DNA of 16,249 bases from DAOUMU01 sp034409055. GTDB lineage: Bacteria; Chloroflexota; Anaerolineae; 4572-78; J111. The position numbers and the translations under genes were made by a program. The DNA lies in NCBI GenBank assembly GCA_034409055.1, contig DAOUMU010000183.1, positions 1-16,249 of the forward strand, written 5' to 3'. The notes below the pieces were generated by a model, which was not told the origin of the DNA, did no database searches, and saw only the letters and a list, made by a program, of their open reading frames with translations. This document shows, piece after piece, positions 1 through 8,540 of the stretch. Each line of letters opens with the position of its first letter. Position 1 is the first letter of the stretch.

Positions 1-62
1 TGAGAATGGACGCTTTACCGGCTCCAGAAAGTCCGCTACCACCGTTTTTTGCCCAGATATAA
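1..62 (+). other. Possible 3' end of an upstream gene
   Basis: The frame beginning at base 3 is open from the window edge and closes with TAA at 60-62 followed directly by TGA at 63-65. It encodes about 19 residues rich in proline, which I do not recognise. In BREX-3 operons the gene ahead of the methyltransferase is normally brxC/pglY, so this could be its tail, but the sequence here does not show that. One other frame is also open across the edge (to 187), while the third has a TGA at 1-3. Treat this only as a possible partial gene. Confidence 0.15.
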
Positions 63-68
63 TGACTT

Positions 69-803
69 GTGGCCGCAATGACGGGTTTTATGCCGCTACA
101 AAGCGACTTCTCCGACAGCCTGCTAGAGCAACGCTTCCCCAAACGAGACGAAATGTACTTCCTGCCGGACCAGGTGGCCGAATATGACCAGAAACGGATG
201 ACTGTCAAAGAAGTGTTGCAACTTCAGCTTTTTGTCACCGACGAGTCGAGTGCCATCCAGTGGCTCAAGCAACAACTCACCAAAAAACCGCAAACCTTCC
301 AGGAACTCCAGCCCCAATTCATGCGGGAAGTCAAAGCCTGGGAAAAGTATGAAAAATCGTTGGAACTAACTGAAATGCTTGAGCAAAACTATCTGGTCTA
401 CGAGGGGCAAGGACCAATTCCGGAGCAGATCTGGAGTTGGCTCCAAAAAAGTTCCACCAATCGCGAGGAGATGGAGGGCCAAACTCGCGAAGCGGCCAAC
501 GCTACCCTACGTAACAAGGCCAAAGATCGCTGGTATGTGCCAGACCCCACCAAAGCTGGCGACCTGGAAAAGCTGCGGGAAAAGGCCCTGCTCAAAGAGT
601 TTGAAGAGTACCGGGAGTCGAAACAAAAGCGACTCAAGGTCTTCCGGTTGGAGGCAATGCGGGCCGGTTTCAAGAAAGCCTGGCAGGACCGAGATTATGC
701 CACTATTATCCTGGTGGCTGAGAAGATTCCAGAAAAAGTGCTGCAAGAAGACCCAAAATTATTAATGTGGTACGACCAGGCCGTTACCCGGATGGAGATG
801 TAA
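69..803 (+). CDS. Stand-alone paralogue of the PglXI C-terminal domain
   Basis: This 244-residue protein matches the last ~225 residues of the methyltransferase encoded just downstream. From the EQRFP motif (gene base 126 here, 2941 there) 23 of the next 25 residues are identical, and the two copies remain alignable to their ends with about half the positions identical by eye. It contains none of the methyltransferase catalytic motifs. It may be the remnant of an earlier tandem copy of pglXI, or a separate subunit that kept the presumed specificity or partner-binding domain. The start is uncertain: GTG at 69 lacks a good ribosome binding site, and ATG at 78 or 90 are alternatives. Two stops lie in frame at 60-65, so it is not fused to anything upstream. 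It ends 28 nt before the methyltransferase start. The reading frame is intact over its whole length, which suggests either some selection or recent separation. Confidence 0.7.
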   Translation: MAAMTGFMPLQSDFSDSLLEQRFPKRDEMYFLPDQVAEYDQKRMTVKEVLQLQLFVTDESSAIQWLKQQLTKKPQTFQELQPQFMREVKAWEKYEKSLELTEMLEQNYLVYEGQGPIPEQIWSWLQKSSTNREEMEGQTREAANATLRNKAKDRWYVPDPTKAGDLEKLREKALLKEFEEYRESKQKRLKVFRLEAMRAGFKKAWQDRDYATIILVAEKIPEKVLQEDPKLLMWYDQAVTRMEM

Positions 804-831
804 TCATCATAGTGCGTGCAGGGAACCATAT

Positions 832-3615
832 ATGACTAATCCCTTACAAGCGTCTTTGTTTCAAGACGAGTCTAGGCAGTCCCAGAGGCCGGTCGAGTGC
901 CTGGGCCTGACCTTTGAGAACGACGAGGCCCGCCGGGCTTATTTTACCGAAAAGCTGCGGGAAAAGCTGAAAGACCCGGCGTTTCGTCAAATTGAAGGTT
1001 TCCCTATCGGTTCCGACGAAGACATCCTGGCCCTGTCCGGCCCGCCCTATTATACGGCTTGTCCTAATCCTTTCCTGGCCGAATTCATCAGCCATTATGG
1101 CAAACCTTTTGATCCAGTGAATGATCAATACCAGCGTGAGCCTCTAACGCTTGATGTTAGCGAAGGTAGATCAGACCCTATTTACAACGCTCACCGTTAT
1201 GCCACAAAGTTGCCCCATCATGCCATTATGCAGGCCATTCTGCACTATACCGATCCCGGAGATGTGATTCTGGATGGTTTTTCTGGCTCTGGTATGGTTG
1301 GTGTGGCCGCCCAAGTCTGTGCTCAGCCACCGGAACGGTTCAAACAAACTTTAGAAAAGGAATGGGAGGTGGAGGGTAAACCTACACAATGGGGCGCACG
1401 ACGAGTCGTTCTAAACGACTTGAGTCCGACTGCCGGCTTTATCTCGGCAAATTACAATCTTCCTTTTGCGGTCGAAGCGTTTGTCCGAGAAGCCAATCGC
1501 ATTCTGGAAGAGACAAAACAAGAACTGGGTTGGATGTATGACACACTGCATACCGATGGCAGAACCAAAGGTCAGATCAACCACACCGTTTGGAGCGAGA
1601 TATTTTCCTGTTCTAAATGTGGGGGAGAAATCAATTTCTTTGATCAGGCCCTGGACAACCAGGCGAAACGAATTAGACGGAGTTTTGCCTGCCCTCACTG
1701 CCAGACAGAACTTACCAGGCGAGAACTGGAAAGAATTTTCGAAGCGGATTTTGACCCGGTACTGGGCAAATCAATAAAGCGTCTTAAACGGCAACCCGTC
1801 CTCATCAACTACACGATAAATAGAGACAGATTTGAGAAACAGGTAGACGAAAATGACCTGACCACGCTCAGAAAAATCGAGAACCTCTCCTCCTGGCCTG
1901 AGTTGCCTGCCAACGAAATACCCTTTATGCATCTGACCCACCAGCAAGCACGTATTGACACCCTCCACATCACTCACCTTCATCATCTCTATCTACCCAG
2001 AGCAGCCTATACTCTGGGCGTTTTGTGGCAAAAAATCAGAGCTGTTGATAATGTTCGCCTGCGTCATATGTTGGTGTTCTGGTTTGATAACCACCTGGTG
2101 CGGCTCTCCCTGCAGAACCGTTATTCCCCACGTGGTTCCTCTGCTGTCTTTTCTGGCCTTTATTATCTTCCCCCACTTGTGAGCGAAACAAACCCTTTTA
2201 CGGTCTATAAGATCGCCGCCAGGAGACTATCTCACGTTTCTTCTGATTACCGTCCTCTTCCAGGCAACACCATGATCGGTACGGGTGACTCGGGCAATCT
2301 TTCCTTGATCCCCGACAATCACATAGATTACATCTTTACCGATCCGCCCGTGGCCGATTACATTTACTATTCAGATCTCAATTTTTTGGTGGAGTCCTGG
2401 TACAAAGTCTGGACGAATGCTGAAGCCGAAGCCATTGTTGATAAGGCCAGGGTAAAAGAGTTACTCGATTACCAAAACGCAATGCAGCGCTGCTTTAAAG
2501 AATATTATCGGGTGTTGAAGTCTGGGCGTTGGATCACTATTGTTTTCCGTAGTTCTAGTGCTCACATTTGGAAAGTTATCCAAGAAGTGATTTTTTACGC
2601 GGGTTTTATTGTTGCTGGCGTATACACGCTGGACAAAAAGCAAAAATCATATCGTAAGATTAGCAGCAGTGCTGTAAGGCAAGATTTAGTTATTTCAGCT
2701 TACAAACCCACTCATCGCCTGGACGAACGCTTCGCTCTACACGGGGGGATGGAGGCCGGAGTTTGGGATTTTGTTGAAGCGCATTTACGGCAACTGCCTG
2801 TCTTTATACAGGCAGAAGATGGTTGGGTCGAAATTATTGACGAGCGACTGGATTATGCTCTATTCGAGCGTATGGTTACCTTCCATAAGCAACGTGGTGT
2901 TATGGTTCCAATTTCAGTAGTCGAGTTTTTTGCTGGTTTAGAACAGCGTTTTCCGGCCCGCGATGAGATGTATTTCCTGTCCGACCAGGTGGCTGAATAT
3001 GATCAGAAACGAATGAGGGTCAAGAGAGTGCGGCCAGTCAAACCGAGTTTTATTGACGAAACCCAGGTAATTCACTGGTTGCAGTCCCAACTGACTAAAA
3101 AGCCCCAAACTTCTCAGGAAATCCGTTCAAACCTGGGGGAACCCTTGGTCTGGCCCAAGTATGACAAACCCTTGGAACTGGATGAACTGTTGGAGCAAAA
3201 TTTTCTCTGCTATGACGGTCAGGGTCCCATCCCGGAGCAGATTTGGAACTGGCTGTGTCAGCGTATTGAGTATAGCCATCAAACAAGAGAGCAGACTCGC
3301 AAAATTGCCGATGCCAGTCTTCGAGCTATAGCCAAAGGGCGCTGGTATCTTCCAGATTCAAATGAAGCTAAAAATTTGGAAAGCCTGAAAGAGGAGATTT
3401 TGCTCAAAGAGTTTAAGGAGTATGTTCAGTTGATACAAAAATCGCCCAAGAGTTTTCGTTTAGAGGTCGTACAGGTTGGTTGCGAGAAAGCCTTTCGGGA
3501 AGAAGATTATCAAACCATCATCACAGTGACTACGAATATCCCTGATGAGGTGTTATTAGAGTATCCCAAGTTGCTGTTTTGGCATGATCAGGCAGTCGTA
3601 CGTATGAATGCTTAG
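832..3615 (+). CDS. pglXI: BREX-3 PglXI-type N6-adenine DNA methyltransferase
   Basis: This 927-residue protein is a large amino-methyltransferase of the COG1743-like group used in BREX type 3. The family methylates adenine in host DNA, marking it as self. An N-terminal PPYYTACPNP segment (residues 71-80) is typical of the BREX form. The S-adenosylmethionine motif DVILDGFSGSGMVG lies at 144-157 and an acidic NDLSP follows at 195-199. A four-cysteine zinc ribbon sits at C260/C263 and C287/C290. Motif IV is at residues 504-507 and reads DPPV, followed by ADYIYYSD; the family normally has an aromatic after DPP, so catalysis may be affected. The C-terminal ~225 residues are duplicated in the gene upstream. 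A ribosome binding site AGGGAA (820-825) precedes ATG 832. The identification also rests on context: brxHII, pglZ and brxA follow in the order known for BREX-3. Confidence 0.87.
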   Translation: MTNPLQASLFQDESRQSQRPVECLGLTFENDEARRAYFTEKLREKLKDPAFRQIEGFPIGSDEDILALSGPPYYTACPNPFLAEFISHYGKPFDPVNDQYQREPLTLDVSEGRSDPIYNAHRYATKLPHHAIMQAILHYTDPGDVILDGFSGSGMVGVAAQVCAQPPERFKQTLEKEWEVEGKPTQWGARRVVLNDLSPTAGFISANYNLPFAVEAFVREANRILEETKQELGWMYDTLHTDGRTKGQINHTVWSEIFSCSKCGGEINFFDQALDNQAKRIRRSFACPHCQTELTRRELERIFEADFDPVLGKSIKRLKRQPVLINYTINRDRFEKQVDENDLTTLRKIENLSSWPELPANEIPFMHLTHQQARIDTLHITHLHHLYLPRAAYTLGVLWQKIRAVDNVRLRHMLVFWFDNHLVRLSLQNRYSPRGSSAVFSGLYYLPPLVSETNPFTVYKIAARRLSHVSSDYRPLPGNTMIGTGDSGNLSLIPDNHIDYIFTDPPVADYIYYSDLNFLVESWYKVWTNAEAEAIVDKARVKELLDYQNAMQRCFKEYYRVLKSGRWITIVFRSSSAHIWKVIQEVIFYAGFIVAGVYTLDKKQKSYRKISSSAVRQDLVISAYKPTHRLDERFALHGGMEAGVWDFVEAHLRQLPVFIQAEDGWVEIIDERLDYALFERMVTFHKQRGVMVPISVVEFFAGLEQRFPARDEMYFLSDQVAEYDQKRMRVKRVRPVKPSFIDETQVIHWLQSQLTKKPQTSQEIRSNLGEPLVWPKYDKPLELDELLEQNFLCYDGQGPIPEQIWNWLCQRIEYSHQTREQTRKIADASLRAIAKGRWYLPDSNEAKNLESLKEEILLKEFKEYVQLIQKSPKSFRLEVVQVGCEKAFREEDYQTIITVTTNIPDEVLLEYPKLLFWHDQAVVRMNA

Positions 3616-3665
3616 TTTTTCATTGAGGAACATTCCAACAAAATATTACTTTTGGAAGGTGACCT

Positions 3666-5576
3666 ATGCTAACTAATGTATTACAAACCTACCCTCAACC
3701 GATTGCCTATGCTTATGGCCGCGTATTACGGGCTCGTTCAGATACGGAGCAACTAGATCAAATTCTGCGTTGCGCCGAGGTAACCACCCGTTATCTGGCT
3801 GCGTTGGCAATCGCTTCTTTTGCAGCCAGAGAAGACGCAGCAGTTGAGCCACCGCCTGCCTTTGAAGGTTTTGCAGGCGATCTTGCCTTTGGTGACTTTC
3901 TCTCGGTAGTGCAGGGAGTCACAAAATTGACCACCAAACACCCTTTACAGATTCCGCTGTCACAGAGTTTCAGGAAAAAGAAAAACCCAGCGGAAGCGCA
4001 TTTAATTACCCTCTTGAAGGTTCGTAACGAGCTAGGCCACGATTTGAAAGGACTGCAAGAAACGCAGGCAACTCATATCTTGAAGCAGAAAAATCTCCTG
4101 GCATTGCTTGAAGAGATGTTAGGATGGATCGAACCCATCTGTACTTTGCCCTTATTTCTGGTAGAGCGGTACGACTTTAAGAATAAGGTACTGTATATGG
4201 TGCGGCTGCTGCTGATGGGCGAACAGAGTGAACCACCACCGGACCAGATAGCTATTTCCGGTCCCTTTGCCGAAAAAGATCAACTTTATGTGGGCACCAG
4301 GAATGGTGTGTTGCGGCTGCATCCGATGCTCCTGTGGGGTTTAGAATTCAAGCGGGCAGCCAAGGGAATTTATTTTTTGCATTGTACGAATGATTACCTG
4401 AAATATAGCTCTCTTACCCAAGCTGAACAGCCCAGTCAGCCACCCGATACCCAATCCCTCCGCGTTTTGCTCCAGGGCGAACTCAGATCACTGGAATCGG
4501 TCACACTCTATGACGGGCGCAGTTTTCTGGAAGAGTGGCTAGAACAACGCGAGGCCATCCTGACCGGCACTAAAGGCGTTACGCAGGTTATTCGCTGGGA
4601 AACATTTGACCAAAAGACCATCAATTGGTACGCCAACATCTTGCGGAACCGGACGAAAGCAGAGGAGCCCGAGCCGGTCAAACTAATCCGCGAGCGGCTG
4701 CTGGATGGCCGTGGTGAAGTCACCCCGGACGAGATGCGTCAACTGAGGCTCTTGTTTGGCCGGGATTGGACGGCTATTCGGCGGGAAATCGGACGCGATG
4801 TGCTTGATCTGCGGATCCGGCAATCTACCGAGAAGCGCTGGGACGAACGGCAGGAGATTGCCGATAACCTGCTGGTCTCTCTGCGCCAAGCGATTGATTT
4901 TATCGGCAAACACAATCCAATGATCAAAGAGCTATCGGTAGATGACTTTCAAAATCCGGTCGGCTCTGTCGATTACGTGGCGGTGCGAGAGGCACTGATC
5001 AACCTGATCATTCACCAAGATTACACCGATCAACGCACCGTGGCCCAGATCGAACTAGAGCCCCACCGCACTACAATGGTCAATGCCGGGGCCTCGTTGG
5101 TATCCGAAGAGGAATTAATGGATGGCGGTACCAGTACGGCCCGCAATCCTCTGGTCGCCCGCGCCCTGAAGCTGATTGGCTTTGCCGAGTTGGCCGGTTC
5201 CGGTCTGCGGGAGGCCCATCGCTTATGGCGCAATGATCGCCGCCAGCCCATTGTGGTCAACTCCGACGAGGCTAACAATCGTTTCCGCATTGTTCTCGAC
5301 TCCCGTCCGTTGAAAGTCGTGCCTGACGCCTTCTGGCAGCAACACCTGGGAGTTAAGCTCACCGCAGCGCAGGCCCAGATACTCAGCGTTCTATCGGCCT
5401 CCCTCGAAGGGATGTCTTTTGGTGAGTTGTGTTCCGCCACCGGCTACCGGAGCAAAGAATTACAACAATGCTGTGATTACCTGGCTATGCAACAATTGAT
5501 TGACCAGCAAGAGGCTCACTACCGGCTGAAACCTCACCTGGTTGAACTGGCCAGGCAACGAGCAACACACAAATGA
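3666..5576 (+). CDS. HEPN + HATPase_c_4 (RecG-like) + winged-helix protein
   Basis: This 636-residue protein is not one of the standard BREX-3 components I know. The first ~130 residues are helical and contain RNELGH (R120-x4-H125), the RNase signature of HEPN domains. A less clear region (about 140-260) follows. Residues ~435-540 match the GHKL ATPase module of COG2865 proteins (often labelled RecG-like): REALINLIIHQDY, with E442, N446, H450, D452 and Y453, then NAG, a glycine-rich stretch, ARNPLVARAL and GSGLREA near 510. The final ~80 residues look like a winged helix. In relatives of this ATPase the N-terminus is usually an AlbA_2/Schlafen domain; here it appears to be HEPN. A strong ribosome binding site GGAAGG (3654-3659) precedes ATG 3666. 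The gene lies 50 nt after the methyltransferase and 12 nt before the helicase, so it is co-transcribed with BREX. I infer a regulator or an RNA-cleaving effector linked to the system. Confidence 0.7.
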   Translation: MLTNVLQTYPQPIAYAYGRVLRARSDTEQLDQILRCAEVTTRYLAALAIASFAAREDAAVEPPPAFEGFAGDLAFGDFLSVVQGVTKLTTKHPLQIPLSQSFRKKKNPAEAHLITLLKVRNELGHDLKGLQETQATHILKQKNLLALLEEMLGWIEPICTLPLFLVERYDFKNKVLYMVRLLLMGEQSEPPPDQIAISGPFAEKDQLYVGTRNGVLRLHPMLLWGLEFKRAAKGIYFLHCTNDYLKYSSLTQAEQPSQPPDTQSLRVLLQGELRSLESVTLYDGRSFLEEWLEQREAILTGTKGVTQVIRWETFDQKTINWYANILRNRTKAEEPEPVKLIRERLLDGRGEVTPDEMRQLRLLFGRDWTAIRREIGRDVLDLRIRQSTEKRWDERQEIADNLLVSLRQAIDFIGKHNPMIKELSVDDFQNPVGSVDYVAVREALINLIIHQDYTDQRTVAQIELEPHRTTMVNAGASLVSEEELMDGGTSTARNPLVARALKLIGFAELAGSGLREAHRLWRNDRRQPIVVNSDEANNRFRIVLDSRPLKVVPDAFWQQHLGVKLTAAQAQILSVLSASLEGMSFGELCSATGYRSKELQQCCDYLAMQQLIDQQEAHYRLKPHLVELARQRATHK

Positions 5577-5588
5577 TCTAGGTATAAG

Positions 5589-8390
5589 ATGAAAGTTGGT
5601 GACTGGTTCTACAGTCCAGAACACGATCAAACCGGCCAAGTGGTCGAAATCCAAACTTTGTGGGACGAAATCTTGGTCAAACTTTGGCTGCCGGACCGAG
5701 AACAGGTAGTTCGCGTTCGTGTTGACGACTTACAAGCCCCTGCCATTGCTCAACGCCCTTCCCCCCAGCACCTGGCCTACGTGGCTACTGCCGCCCGTGT
5801 AGCCGACACTTTGACCCAGCCTAATGTCCTGTTGGCTCCGTTGACCGCTTCCGTTATCCCCCTACCCCACCAAATTCGGGCCTTGCAGCGGGCCACCGCT
5901 GGTGACCGGGTCCGTTATCTGTTGGCCGACGAGGTGGGCCTGGGCAAAACCATTGAGGCCGGGCTGATTATGCGCGAACTGAAACTGCGGGGGTTGATCC
6001 GGCGCATTTTGGTCATTGCGCCTAAAGGATTGATCACCCAGTGGGTGGCCGAACTCAAAACCCACTTTGACGAAGATTTTCAACTACTGATCCCCGGCGA
6101 TTTTGGCGTCTATCACCGCTTTGCCCCCGACCCCGAGCGAAACCTGTGGCAGGCTTACGACCAGCTCGTCTGCCCGCTCGACCCGGTCAAACCGCTGGAC
6201 AAACGCCGGGGCTGGTCCCGAGAGCAGGTGGCCGCCTATAATCGGGAGCGTTTTGAAGATCTGATTACAGCCGGCTGGGACCTGGTGGTGTTTGATGAGG
6301 CCCACCGGCTGGGCGGCAGCACCGATCAGGTCGCTCGCTATCGCCTGGGTGAGGCCCTGGCCCAGGTGACTCCTTACCTGTTGCTACTCTCGGCCACGCC
6401 CCACCAGGGCAAAACCGATGCCTTTCACCGCCTTATTTCCCTGCTCGATCCGGATAATTTCCCCGATCTGGGCAGCGTTACTCGGACCCGGGTGCAGCCC
6501 TACGTCATCCGCGCCGAAAAACGTCAGACCATTGATGCCCAGGGCCGGCCCCTCTTTAAGCCGCGCCACACCCGGCTGGAGGCGATTGCCTGGACCAGTC
6601 GTCACCGCCAACAGCGTCTGTTGTATGAAGCCGTCACCGCCTACGTACGCGAAGGCTACAACCAGGCCCTACGCGAGAAAAAGAATTACCTCGGCTTTCT
6701 CATGGTCCTAATGCAGCGGTTGGTCACCTCCTCTACCCGGGCCATCCGCACCACGCTGGAACGGCGGTTGGAGGTACTGCGGGCGCCGGTTGAGCAGTTG
6801 AGCTTTATGCCCCTGATTGAAGACGAAACCTGGGCCGATTTGGATGGCCAGGATCAGCTTGATTTCTTCCTCAAAAACCAACTGGCCGCCCTCAAAAACG
6901 AACGGGCCGAGGTTGAACTCCTCCTGGAAGCGGCCCAACGGACCGAAGCCAGTGGGCCGGATGCCAAAGCAGAAGCCCTGTTGGAGTGGCTCTATCGCTT
7001 ACAGCAGGAAGAAACCGATCCGAACCTTAAACTCCTCATCTTCACCGAGTTTGTCCCAACCCAGGCCATGCTGTACGAATTTCTGACCCAGCGCGGCATC
7101 AAGGCGGTCTGCCTGAACGGTTCAATGGACATTGAGGAGCGTAAACAAGTGCAGACCCAGTTCGCCAACGAGGCTCGCGTGTTGATCTCCACCGATGCCG
7201 GGGGCGAGGGGCTGAACCTGCAATTTTGTCACGTGGTCATCAATTATGATATCCCCTGGAACCCAATGCGCCTGGAGCAGCGGATTGGCCGGGTGGACCG
7301 AATTGGCCAGTCCTATGCGGTGCGAGCCTTTAATTTTGTCCTTGAGGGCACGGTCGAACACCGGGTTCAGGAGGTCCTGGCCGAAAAGCTGAAGATTATT
7401 TTGAAAGAGTTTGGGGTAGACAAAACCAGCGACGTTCTTGACTCGGTTCAGGCCGAGCAACTGTTCGACGAGCTATATCTTGAGGCCATCCGCAACCCGG
7501 AGAATTTGGCGGCCAAAGCCGAGACGGTCATCCATGAAGTCCAGGAACAAGCCCGGCTTGGTCGAGAGCAAGCCCTGGTCACGACCTCAGAACAGATGCT
7601 TGATCCTGAAGCCGCCCGGCACGTTCTGGATCATCCCCTGCCTCACTGGTTGGAGCGGATGACCCTCAGTTACCTGGCTGCGCACGGGGGTCAGGCTGAA
7701 CGAGATGGTCGGGTCTGGCACCTGACCTGGCCCGGTGGTGAACAAATAAAGGACGTTGTGTTTACCACCGATGCGGCAGAGACCAGTCCAACGGCGCGTC
7801 ACCTCACCCTGGAAGATCACCACCTGCGGGACTTGGTTACTCGTTTACCCCATTTTGCCGTAGGGCAACCGATTCCCTGTGTCAACTTGTCCGCCCTGCC
7901 GGAAAATGTGCGTGGTTTCTGGTCACTGTGGCGGATCGGACTCCAGACTGTCGATTGGAGCCAGCAGCAAATGATGCCCCTCTTCTTACGAGAAAAAGAC
8001 GGACGGGTGTTTCTACCCACGGCCCGTTTCATTTGGGACCAACTGCTTTCGACTGAGGTTGACGTTCATGACTATCTGGACGGCACCGAGGTTATGCCCC
8101 GTATTCAAGCTGCCGCCGAAAGGCAAGGACAAGCCATTTACGAAGCACTGATTCAGACCCACCGGGAACGGTTGAGCCAGGAACAGGAGAAAAAAGCGCA
8201 TGCCTTTTCCGTTCGCCGGCAAGTGATCGAGCGAATCGGCTTGCCTGAAGTTCGGGCTTATCGTTTAGCCCGGCTGGCACAGGAAGAAAAATCCTGGCGT
8301 GATCAGTTAGAACAACGAACCAGGATCAGCCCTGAGTTAGCCCCTCTGATGGTTATTTATGTGGAAGGAGGCTATAATGGCCAGGCTTGA
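5589..8390 (+). CDS. brxHII: BREX-3 SNF2-type helicase BrxHII
   Basis: This 933-residue superfamily 2 DNA translocase of the SNF2/RapA type is the helicase component of BREX-3. The N-terminal ~50 residues look like a small beta domain. The ATPase core follows: Walker A DEVGLGKT (114-121), Walker B DEAH (236-239), motif III SATPH (268-272), a variable insert of ~150 residues, then the second RecA domain with TDAGGEG (535-541), the NYDIPWNP segment and QRIGRVDRIGQ (564-574). A long C-terminal region rich in charged helices is consistent with partner or DNA binding. All motor motifs are intact. DISARM also uses an SNF2 helicase (DrmD), but the neighbouring pglZ and brxA favour BREX. The start has only a weak Shine-Dalgarno sequence and probably depends on coupling to the gene 12 nt upstream. 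The last 14 bases overlap the start of the nuclease remnant. Confidence 0.87.
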   Translation: MKVGDWFYSPEHDQTGQVVEIQTLWDEILVKLWLPDREQVVRVRVDDLQAPAIAQRPSPQHLAYVATAARVADTLTQPNVLLAPLTASVIPLPHQIRALQRATAGDRVRYLLADEVGLGKTIEAGLIMRELKLRGLIRRILVIAPKGLITQWVAELKTHFDEDFQLLIPGDFGVYHRFAPDPERNLWQAYDQLVCPLDPVKPLDKRRGWSREQVAAYNRERFEDLITAGWDLVVFDEAHRLGGSTDQVARYRLGEALAQVTPYLLLLSATPHQGKTDAFHRLISLLDPDNFPDLGSVTRTRVQPYVIRAEKRQTIDAQGRPLFKPRHTRLEAIAWTSRHRQQRLLYEAVTAYVREGYNQALREKKNYLGFLMVLMQRLVTSSTRAIRTTLERRLEVLRAPVEQLSFMPLIEDETWADLDGQDQLDFFLKNQLAALKNERAEVELLLEAAQRTEASGPDAKAEALLEWLYRLQQEETDPNLKLLIFTEFVPTQAMLYEFLTQRGIKAVCLNGSMDIEERKQVQTQFANEARVLISTDAGGEGLNLQFCHVVINYDIPWNPMRLEQRIGRVDRIGQSYAVRAFNFVLEGTVEHRVQEVLAEKLKIILKEFGVDKTSDVLDSVQAEQLFDELYLEAIRNPENLAAKAETVIHEVQEQARLGREQALVTTSEQMLDPEAARHVLDHPLPHWLERMTLSYLAAHGGQAERDGRVWHLTWPGGEQIKDVVFTTDAAETSPTARHLTLEDHHLRDLVTRLPHFAVGQPIPCVNLSALPENVRGFWSLWRIGLQTVDWSQQQMMPLFLREKDGRVFLPTARFIWDQLLSTEVDVHDYLDGTEVMPRIQAAAERQGQAIYEALIQTHRERLSQEQEKKAHAFSVRRQVIERIGLPEVRAYRLARLAQEEKSWRDQLEQRTRISPELAPLMVIYVEGGYNGQA

Positions 8391-8540
8391 TATTATTGCC
8401 ACCAATCCCGAAAAAAACCGGTCGTGTCGCATTCAAGTTAAAAGCCGTTACGCCACAGATTTTGATGGCGGCTTTCCGATCAGCATCTTGATAACTGGGG
8501 CTTGGTCAAATCATTTTTAGGCATTGAGGATAGTCCGTGA
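8377..8540 (+). pseudogene. Deleted remnant of a PD-(D/E)XK-like nuclease gene
   Basis: A perfect AAGGAGG (8364-8370) precedes ATG 8377, which overlaps the helicase end. The 47-codon frame (stop TAG 8518-8520) encodes RLDIIATNPEKN, IQVKSRYATD and FDGGFPI, the pattern of a restriction-type nuclease core with an early aspartate and a Q-x-K strand. After FPIS the frame turns nonsensical. The adjacent frame then reads DNWGLVKSFLGIEDSP and stops at TGA 8538-8540, which overlaps the GTG start of pglZ. NWxLxKSFL resembles the C-terminal end of such nuclease-like proteins. The simplest reading is one gene, coupled at both ends to its neighbours, that lost its middle in a deletion that also shifted the frame. 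The 47-residue peptide could still be made and may keep downstream translation going. The family assignment is by pattern only. Confidence 0.55.

Noticed and set aside
5589..8390. DISARM DrmD as identity of the SNF2 helicase
   Set aside because: No DISARM partner genes (drmA, drmB, drmC) are visible, while PglZ and BrxA are present in the BREX-3 order.
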